Below, piece after piece: positions 5,701 to 10,739 of a DNA stretch of 10,739 bases. Within the stretch, counting starts at the first letter, position 1; the number at the start of each line of letters is the position of its first letter. Under the pieces are notes generated by a model. The model ran no database searches, was not told the origin of the DNA, and was given only the letters and a program-made list of their open reading frames with translations. The stretch comes from an uncultured Sutterella sp. GTDB lineage: Bacteria > Pseudomonadota > Gammaproteobacteria > Burkholderiales > Burkholderiaceae_F. A program made the translations under genes and the position numbers. Where the stretch lies: assembly GCA_905192805.1 (NCBI GenBank), contig CAJJMF010000081.1, positions 1 to 10,739 on the forward strand. Direction: 5' to 3'.

Positions 5701-6795
5701 TTAGTCGTTCACGACTTTAATGCCTGGCATTTTCGCCGAATAGTCCTTACCTAAGCGTGCCACAGCGCCTGCGATTTGCATCGCCACACTGCGGTAAATC
5801 TTGGCTTCGGGACTTTCGGGATCCGCAGCGACGGTTGGCAAGCCATTATCCGCTTGCTCGCGAATCTTGCGCGAGAGCGGTAGTTCACCCAAAAGCGCTG
5901 TGCCATATTGTTCGCACATCTGCTTGGCGCCGCCTTCCCCGAAGATATGCTCCACTTCACCGCAGTGCGGGCAAATGAAGACCGACATATTCTCAACCAC
6001 CCCCAGAATCGGCACATTGACCTTCTGGAACATACGCAACCCCTTCTTGGCATCAATCAACGCAATGTCTTGCGGTGTAGTGACGACAATAGCGCCCGTT
6101 AACGGGACCTGCTGAGAAAGGGTGAGCTGAATATCCCCGGTTCCCGGAGGCATATCGACAATCAAATAGTCCAAATCTTGCCAGTTCGTTTGTTGGATGA
6201 GCTGTTGCAGAGCCCCCGATGCCATCGGCCCACGCCAAATCATCGGTTCATCATCAGCCACCATGAAGCCAATCGAATTGATCTGTAACCCCAAGGCACT
6301 GATTGGTTCCATCGTCTTGCCGTCCGTACTGACCGGCTGGCCCCCTTCAGCCCCTAACATCTTGGGCTGACTCGGACCGTAAATATCGGCGTCAAGTACC
6401 CCAACATTAGCCCCTTCGTAGGCAAGGGCTAAGGCCAAGTTCGCGGACACCGTCGACTTCCCGACACCGCCCTTACCCGAACTGACGGCAATAATATTTT
6501 TCACGTTGGGTAGCACGCGCAACGTGCCTTGAACTTTATGTGCAATGATGTTTTGGGTCAAATTGACGTTGACACTCTTCGCGCCCGTCGCTTCTTTGAC
6601 GGCAACACCGATCTTTTCTCCCACTTCATCGGCTACGGTTCGCGCAGGGTACCCTAACTCCAGGTTTACTGTCACATTACCGTCATCGTCCGTCTCGGCA
6701 CTCTTGAACATTTTTCCAGACACGTAGTCCACACCGACTACAGGGTCAATCAATTGTTGTAGAGCTGCCTTAACAGCTTCGGTTGTAATTGCCAT
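5701..6795 (-). CDS. mrp: Mrp/ApbC iron-sulfur cluster carrier ATPase
   Basis: This is a 364-residue cytoplasmic P-loop ATPase that carries and delivers [4Fe-4S] clusters to apoproteins. Residues 1-90 form the MIP18/DUF59 domain common at the N-terminus of bacterial Mrp. The ATPase follows, with a deviant Walker A (SSGKGGVGKST, 105-115, with the signature lysine K108), DADIYGPS (135-142) and a Walker B/switch region VDMPPGTGD (213-221). The cluster-bridging pair CPHC (C275, C278) is intact, so cluster transfer is expected, unlike in MinD-type relatives that lack it. ATG 6795 is preceded by a good GGAGA ribosome site. The gene diverges from metG, as it does in E. coli, where apbC (mrp) and metG are neighbours. 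It probably uses its own promoter about 150 bases upstream. Confidence 0.97.
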   Translation of the reverse strand: MAITTEAVKAALQQLIDPVVGVDYVSGKMFKSAETDDDGNVTVNLELGYPARTVADEVGEKIGVAVKEATGAKSVNVNLTQNIIAHKVQGTLRVLPNVKNIIAVSSGKGGVGKSTVSANLALALAYEGANVGVLDADIYGPSQPKMLGAEGGQPVSTDGKTMEPISALGLQINSIGFMVADDEPMIWRGPMASGALQQLIQQTNWQDLDYLIVDMPPGTGDIQLTLSQQVPLTGAIVVTTPQDIALIDAKKGLRMFQKVNVPILGVVENMSVFICPHCGEVEHIFGEGGAKQMCEQYGTALLGELPLSRKIREQADNGLPTVAADPESPEAKIYRSVAMQIAGAVARLGKDYSAKMPGIKVVND

Positions 6796-6801
6796 AACGT
6801 A

Positions 6802-6806
6802 TCTCC
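6802..6806 (-). promoter_or_regulatory. mrp: Shine-Dalgarno site of mrp
   Basis: GGAGA on the minus strand ends six bases before the ATG at 6795 and supports that start. It directly abuts one copy of an 11-bp repeat (6807-6817). Confidence 0.7.
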
Positions 6807-6961
6807 AGCAAATTGGTCAACAGGAGGCGAGCTTTACTTGGGTCCAGCGCTCCCTGACGAGAATGATGTGTTGTAGGCAAGTTTAACCGAGGCAAACTCA
6901 ATTTCAAAGTCCCCTAATGCTATTGCCTAACAAGCTCCTCCTTAAGTTATAGCAAATTGGT
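6807..6961. repeat. Exact 11-bp direct repeat flanking the mrp leader
   Basis: AGCAAATTGGT occurs at 6807-6817 and again at 6951-6961, both in the same orientation. On the mrp strand (ACCAATTTGCT), one copy overlaps the extended -10 of the presumed promoter and the other abuts the ribosome site. By rough reasoning, an exact 11-mer pair is unlikely by chance in 285 bases. It may mark two sites for one regulator, or a small duplication. Confidence 0.5.
6946..6954 (-). promoter_or_regulatory. mrp: Candidate extended -10 promoter of mrp
   Basis: On the minus strand TGCTATAAC gives TATAAC (five of six matches to consensus) with the extended TG one base upstream. There is no good -35, which extended -10 promoters tolerate. 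The start would fall near 6939 and leave a leader of about 145 bases. An AAGGAGGAG ribosome-site-like run lies at that position (6935-6943) but has no credible reading frame after it. Confidence 0.5.
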
Positions 6962-6968
6962 TATTTTT

Positions 6969-6998
6969 GAGACAGTCCCTATCACCCTTAGGTACAAT
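6969..6998 (+). promoter_or_regulatory. metG: Candidate sigma70 promoter of metG
   Basis: GAGACA (6969-6974, four matches) and TACAAT (6993-6998, five matches) are 18 bp apart. Transcription would start near 7005, giving a leader of about 76 bases. That leader holds a GGCGC (7013-7017) / GCGCC (7033-7037) stem and no ribosome site next to the ATG at 7081. The metG and mrp promoters lie within 55 bases of each other on opposite strands. Confidence 0.5.
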
Positions 6999-7080
6999 AT
7001 TAGGTTTACTAAGGCGCTCTCTGGGTTAATTGGCGCCGATCTCCATAAAGCCCAATTCTCTAATCACATCACAATACATT

Positions 7081-9138
7081 ATGAGTCAGCGAAATCTTTT
7101 TGTTACTACCGCGTTGCCCTACGCTAATGGCCCTTTCCATATTGGCCATATCATGGAATATATTCAGGCGGACATTTGGGTTCGTCACGAACGTATGTCC
7201 GGCAATACGGTGCATTTTGTCTGTGCTGACGACGTGCATGGCGCTCCGATTATGATCGCCGCACAAAAACGTGGCATTTCTCCTCAAGAGTTCGTGGCGG
7301 AAATTGCAGCGGGTCGCCAACAATATCTCGATAGTTTCCATATCAGTTTTGACCATTGGCACAGCACGGATGCCCCCGAAAATCACGAAATTAGTCAAGA
7401 AATCTATCGTCGACTCAAAAATGTCGGTCTGATTTATACCAAAGAAATCGAGCAGTTCTACGACACCGTCAAAGGGATGTTCTTGGCTGACCGTTTCATT
7501 AAAGGAACCTGCCCGCGTTGTGGTGCTCAAAACCAATATGGGGACAACTGCGAAGTTTGTTCGGCCGTCTATTCCCCGATGGAAGTCATCAACCCGTATT
7601 CGATTCTCTCTGGGTCTCGCCCAGAAATCCGTAAGTCGACGCACTACTTCTTTAAACTCTCTGACCCGAAATGTGTGGAATTTTTGCGTGAATGGGCCTC
7701 GGGAGTCGGTAAAGATGGCCAACCACGCGTTCAGGCGGAAGTGCTCGCTAAGGACAACGAATGGTTAGGGACGGACGGCAACTTAAGCGACTGGGACATT
7801 TCCCGTGATGAACCCTATTTCGGCATTGCCATTCCGGATGCCCCTGGCAAGTATTTCTATGTGTGGTTGGATGCACCGGTCGGCTATCTTGCCTCCCTGA
7901 AATCCTACTGTGCAAAGAAGGGCTTAGATTTTGAAGCGATCTTAAAGGACGAAAAAACGGAACAGATTCACTTCATCGGCAAATACATCATCTACTTCCA
8001 CACGCTCTTTTGGCCGGCCATGTTGCATTTCTCGGGCTCGCCCTTCCGTGTGCCAGACCATGTTAACGCCCACGGGTTTATGACCGTCAATGGCGAAAAG
8101 ATGAGTAAGAGCCGCGGTACCGGGATTTCGCCCTTACAGTACCTTGAACTCGGCATGAATGCCGAATGGTTACGCTACTACTTAGCGGCCAAGATGAATG
8201 CGCGTGTCGAAGACGTAGACTTCACCAAGTCAGACTTTGCTCAGCGCGTGAATTCGGACTTGATTGGTAAATACGTCAACATCGCGAGCCGTGCCGCTGG
8301 CTTTATCGTTAAGCGCTTTGACGGTAAGGTCGATGAGTCCGTTATGCAGGATCCTTTATTGGTGAGTCTGCGTAATAAGGCCACTGAGGTGCAGTCGCTC
8401 TATGAAGCGCGTGAATTTGCTCGCGTGATGCGCTTAGTGATGGAACTCGCCGACCAAATCAATGAGTTCGTGGATCGTGAAAAGCCCTGGGAATTGGCCA
8501 AGGATCCCGCGCAAGCTGCTGCACTGCAACGTGTTTCCTCCATCGCATTGGAAGGCTTCCGTCTGCTCACCCTCTACTTGAAGCCCGTGTTACCGGCTAC
8601 GGCTGAACGTGTCGAAAATTTCCTCTCGATCAAGCCGATGCAGTGGTCCGACGTGGACAATCACTTGACGACAGCCAACATCATTCAGCCCTTCAAGCAC
8701 TTGATGCAACGCGTGGATATGGAAAAACAACTCGATGTGTTGGTCCCCGATGTGGTTGATACCCCGGAACCGGTGTTACCAGGCAATGAAGCGATTGCTC
8801 CCGAATGCACGATCGACGACTTCATGAAGATTGACATGCGTGTCGCCAAAATTGTGAAGTGCAATGCGGTCGAAGGGTCTGACAAGCTCCTTCAACTGAC
8901 GCTGGACGTGGGTGAAGGACGCTTGCGTAATGTGTTCTCTGGCATTAAATCCGCTTATAAGCCTGAAGACCTCGAAGGACGTTTGACGATCGTGATCGCG
9001 AATTTGGCTCCGCGCAAGATGCGCTTTGGTGTCTCCGAGGGGATGGTTTTATCCGCCTCCGATGCCAAAGATAAGGCGGCCGGGCTCTTCTTACTGGAAC
9101 CCGACTCGGGCGCAGTGCCTGGAATGCGTATTCGCTAA
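7081..9138 (+). CDS. metG: Methionyl-tRNA synthetase
   Basis: This 685-residue class I aminoacyl-tRNA synthetase charges tRNA-Met and initiator tRNA; E. coli MetRS has 677 residues. The HIGH signature is at 20-23 (GPFHIGHIMEY) and the KMSKS loop at 340-344 (GEKMSKSRGT). The connecting domain carries two CxxC knuckles (C144/C147 in CPRCG, C157/C160 in CEVC), matching a zinc-binding MetRS. The anticodon-binding helical bundle spans about 390-550. A C-terminal OB-fold tRNA-binding domain of the Trbp111 type (about 578-685, beginning IDDFMKIDMRVAKI) is fused as in E. coli, where it also provides dimerisation. ATG 7081 is chosen because MSQRNLFVTTALPYANG is the family N-terminus; a TTG 51 bases upstream would add an unconserved extension. 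No Shine-Dalgarno site is visible. The protein is complete with all key motifs. Confidence 0.98.
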   Translation: MSQRNLFVTTALPYANGPFHIGHIMEYIQADIWVRHERMSGNTVHFVCADDVHGAPIMIAAQKRGISPQEFVAEIAAGRQQYLDSFHISFDHWHSTDAPENHEISQEIYRRLKNVGLIYTKEIEQFYDTVKGMFLADRFIKGTCPRCGAQNQYGDNCEVCSAVYSPMEVINPYSILSGSRPEIRKSTHYFFKLSDPKCVEFLREWASGVGKDGQPRVQAEVLAKDNEWLGTDGNLSDWDISRDEPYFGIAIPDAPGKYFYVWLDAPVGYLASLKSYCAKKGLDFEAILKDEKTEQIHFIGKYIIYFHTLFWPAMLHFSGSPFRVPDHVNAHGFMTVNGEKMSKSRGTGISPLQYLELGMNAEWLRYYLAAKMNARVEDVDFTKSDFAQRVNSDLIGKYVNIASRAAGFIVKRFDGKVDESVMQDPLLVSLRNKATEVQSLYEAREFARVMRLVMELADQINEFVDREKPWELAKDPAQAAALQRVSSIALEGFRLLTLYLKPVLPATAERVENFLSIKPMQWSDVDNHLTTANIIQPFKHLMQRVDMEKQLDVLVPDVVDTPEPVLPGNEAIAPECTIDDFMKIDMRVAKIVKCNAVEGSDKLLQLTLDVGEGRLRNVFSGIKSAYKPEDLEGRLTIVIANLAPRKMRFGVSEGMVLSASDAKDKAAGLFLLEPDSGAVPGMRIR

Positions 9139-9151
9139 AAGCACTCGAATT

Positions 9152-9278
9152 GGACCCCTAACAGTGACCCCCTGTTAGGAGTCCTACAAGACAACGGGAG
9201 TAAGCACGCTCCCTTTGCTTAACTACCATTTAGGCACTCTTACACTAAGAGTGCCTCTACTTTTATTGTGAATTTGTC
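9152..9278 (+). promoter_or_regulatory. Structured leader with three stem-loops upstream of the SulP gene
   Basis: The first stem is CCTAACAG (9157-9164) with CTGTTAGG (9172-9179), extended past a mismatch by GGAC/GTCC (9152-9155, 9181-9184). The second is GGGAG (9196-9200) with CTCCC (9209-9213). It competes with an alternative pairing of AGTAAGC (9199-9205) with GCTTAACT (9217-9224). The third is the terminator-like stem at 9232-9256. The ATG follows without a Shine-Dalgarno site. The first stem may simply end metG, but the whole resembles the leader at 4442-4554. No convincing promoter was found inside it, so transcription may come through from metG or from an unrecognised promoter. Confidence 0.45.
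9232..9268 (+). terminator. Terminator-like hairpin just before the SulP start
   Basis: AGGCACTCTTA (9232-9242) pairs perfectly over 11 bases with TAAGAGTGCCT (9246-9256) around a three-base loop. CTACTTTTATTG (9257-9268) follows. This is a strong stem with an interrupted T-tract. It ends 22 bases before the SulP ATG, about 94 bases after the metG stop, so it could end metG or act as an attenuator for the transporter. Confidence 0.7.
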
Positions 9279-10739
9279 ATGCAATTCAAAGAGCAAACCA
9301 AAGAGCTACTCCAACATATTCCGCTCGCTCCGTTCCGACCCGTGATCGTCGATGCCCTGAAAGGCTATTCGCGCCATCATCTCACCCGCGACATTTCGGC
9401 CGGACTCACCGTCGGTATGGTCGCCCTCCCCCTGTCGATGGCCTTCGGGATCGCCTCGGGTGTCCCTCCTGAAGCCGGCTTGTATACCGCCATCATCGCC
9501 GGTTTCCTCATTTCACTCTTGGGGGGATGTCGCGTTCAAATCGGAGGACCGGCCGGGGCCTTCGTCATTATCATCTATGGCATCATCGCTCAGTACGGCT
9601 TACCCAACTTGCTCTTAGCTACCTTTGGTTCGGGGATCGTGCTCTTACTCATGGGGCTCTTCAAACTCGGTGGACTCGTTAAGTTCATCCCCGTGTCGAT
9701 CGTCGTTGGCTTTACAAACGGCATTGCCGTCATGATCGGATTACAACAGGTCAAGGACTTTCTCGGATTGCGCATCGAAAAGATGCCCGCCGACTTTTTT
9801 GGACAAATTCACGCGATCAGTACCCATATCGAGACGTTAAACCCTTGGGCGCTCGGTATTGCGTTCGTCGGCGTTTTGCTCTTAAAGTTCTGGCCGAAAA
9901 GCTATGCCATGAATGGCCCCCAATGGAAGCGCTGGCTCGCCCACGTCCCTGGTACCGTTGTTGTGTTAGCCCTCGCCACCCTGTTAGTAACCCTCTTTTC
10001 CGTTCCCGTCGAAACGATTGGGAGCAAATTTGGCGGCATTCCGCAGTCCTTACCCCAATTTGCCTTGCCCGAATTCGAATGGACTACCGCCAAGGGATTG
10101 ATGGGACCGATCCTCACGCTCGCCGTCTTAGGCAGTATTGAAAGTTTGTTGTGTGCCCGTGTCGCCGATACCATGATTGACGATCGTCACAACCCAAATC
10201 AAGAATTGATGGCTCAAGGGGTAGCCAATATGGTGGCCCCCTTCTTTGGCGGGATTCCTGCCACGGGTACCATCGCACGTACCGTCACTAACATTAAGTC
10301 GGGCGCCCTCTCGCCCATTGCTGGGATGGTGCATGCCCTTACCCTCTTGGTCGTGATTCTGGTGGCTGCCCCCTTGGCAAGCAATATACCTTTGAGTGCC
10401 TTGGCTGCGATTTTGGTCTTCGTCGCTTGGAATATGGGGAACTGGCGTGAATTCACGCAATTAAGCCATCGTAGTTTCTCGCATGGCATCACCTTCCTGA
10501 TCACCTTCCTCTTGACGGTTATCTTTGACCTGACCGTGGCAGTTCAGGTGGGCCTCGTCGTCGCCTGCTTATCATTCCTCGTTCGTATGAATACCCTCAC
10601 GGCACTGGACCCTGTGACACTTCCCTTTGATATGCCCGACTCGGTTGAGGCCTGGCATATTCGTGGGGCACTCTTTTTCGGTTCCATTTCGAAACTCGAA
10701 ACCCTCACGGATCCCAAACGTCTCATGGCAGCTAATGCC
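9279..10739 (+). CDS. SulP-family (SLC26) inorganic anion transporter, C-terminally cut by the window
   Basis: The frame is open for 487 codons from ATG 9279 to the last base; only the C-terminal end is missing. It is an inner-membrane protein with a short cytoplasmic N-terminus (about 40 residues), then a series of hydrophobic segments consistent with the 14-helix SulP fold. Family landmarks are GVPPEAGLYTAI in helix 2, the substrate-site loop IGGPAGAF (88-95), FIPVSIVVGFTNGIA in the helix 5 region, the conserved acidic residue E288 in GSIESLLCARVAD (helix 8), and FGGIPATGTIART. A STAS domain begins near residue 456 (VEAWHIRGALFFGS) and is cut after about 30 residues. Bacterial SulP proteins carry sulfate, bicarbonate or dicarboxylates; the sequence alone does not choose between them. 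A structured leader and no ribosome site precede the start. Confidence 0.92.
   Translation, partial: MQFKEQTKELLQHIPLAPFRPVIVDALKGYSRHHLTRDISAGLTVGMVALPLSMAFGIASGVPPEAGLYTAIIAGFLISLLGGCRVQIGGPAGAFVIIIYGIIAQYGLPNLLLATFGSGIVLLLMGLFKLGGLVKFIPVSIVVGFTNGIAVMIGLQQVKDFLGLRIEKMPADFFGQIHAISTHIETLNPWALGIAFVGVLLLKFWPKSYAMNGPQWKRWLAHVPGTVVVLALATLLVTLFSVPVETIGSKFGGIPQSLPQFALPEFEWTTAKGLMGPILTLAVLGSIESLLCARVADTMIDDRHNPNQELMAQGVANMVAPFFGGIPATGTIARTVTNIKSGALSPIAGMVHALTLLVVILVAAPLASNIPLSALAAILVFVAWNMGNWREFTQLSHRSFSHGITFLITFLLTVIFDLTVAVQVGLVVACLSFLVRMNTLTALDPVTLPFDMPDSVEAWHIRGALFFGSISKLETLTDPKRLMAANA

Noticed and set aside
6964..6977. TTTTGAGACA-x-TC near the metG promoter, matching bases just before the reductase ATG (4542-4554)
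   Set aside because: A ten-base match is expected by chance among the roughly 1.2 kb of intergenic DNA, and the two sit in different contexts (a -35 region versus the start codon).
7030..7080. A TTG start adding 17 residues to MetRS
   Set aside because: The extension is not like any MetRS N-terminus and begins inside a leader hairpin.
7069..7722. A 217-codon open frame antisense to metG
   Set aside because: It lies almost wholly inside the conserved catalytic core of MetRS, has no family resemblance, and is explained by codon bias on the opposite strand.
9241..9246. TACACT as a -10 for the SulP gene
   Set aside because: It lies inside the terminator stem, matches only four of six positions and has no -35 at acceptable spacing.
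9845..10504. Open frames on both strands inside the SulP gene
   Set aside because: The SulP frame itself is open from 9279 to the window end with continuous family landmarks, so these are shadows.

Overview
The window reads as an ordinary chromosomal stretch of a betaproteobacterium. The order Burkholderiales is likely, and a Sutterellaceae-like lineage is possible. This rests on the familiar look of the proteins: a tandem universal stress protein, a BepA-type periplasmic protease with a TPR tail, a thioredoxin-reductase-like ferredoxin--NADP reductase, and Mrp and MetRS encoded back to back. It was not tested by any search, and the finer taxon is a guess. There is no tRNA, rRNA, IS element, phage gene or CRISPR array.

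Layout from left to right: (1) a two-domain UspA (118-1017, +); (2) a 350-base non-coding region holding a large hairpin, a candidate promoter, two tandem 21-bp repeats and a second hairpin; (3) an orphan LuxR/NarL-type response regulator with a degenerate receiver (1368-2168, +); (4) a bidirectional terminator shared with convergent moaC (2211-2690, -); (5) a 101-base divergent promoter region; (6) the BepA-like M48 metalloprotease (2792-4333, +); (7) a structured 221-base leader; (8) ferredoxin--NADP reductase (4555-5637, +); (9) a GC-rich palindromic bidirectional terminator; (10) mrp/apbC (5701-6795, -); (11) a 285-base divergent promoter region; (12) metG (7081-9138, +); (13) a structured 140-base leader; (14) a SulP anion transporter cut off by the window edge inside its STAS domain (9279-10739, +).

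Almost every gene appears to be its own transcription unit, separated from its neighbours by hairpins or opposed promoters. The genes are housekeeping: stress response, molybdopterin synthesis, outer-membrane quality control, reduced-ferredoxin/NADPH balance, Fe-S cluster delivery, methionyl-tRNA charging and anion uptake. The mrp/metG divergent pair is an arrangement known from E. coli and other proteobacteria.

The most interesting material is non-coding. The reductase and SulP genes have leaders of the same design: three successive stem-loops, the last terminator-like and ending 21-22 bases before the ATG. Each is followed by a similar block (TACTTTTnTTnTGA, five variable bases, then TC-ATG), and neither has a Shine-Dalgarno sequence. 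This could be a shared cis-regulatory RNA or attenuator. Other points of interest are the 21-bp tandem repeat before the response regulator, and an exact 11-bp repeat flanking the mrp leader.
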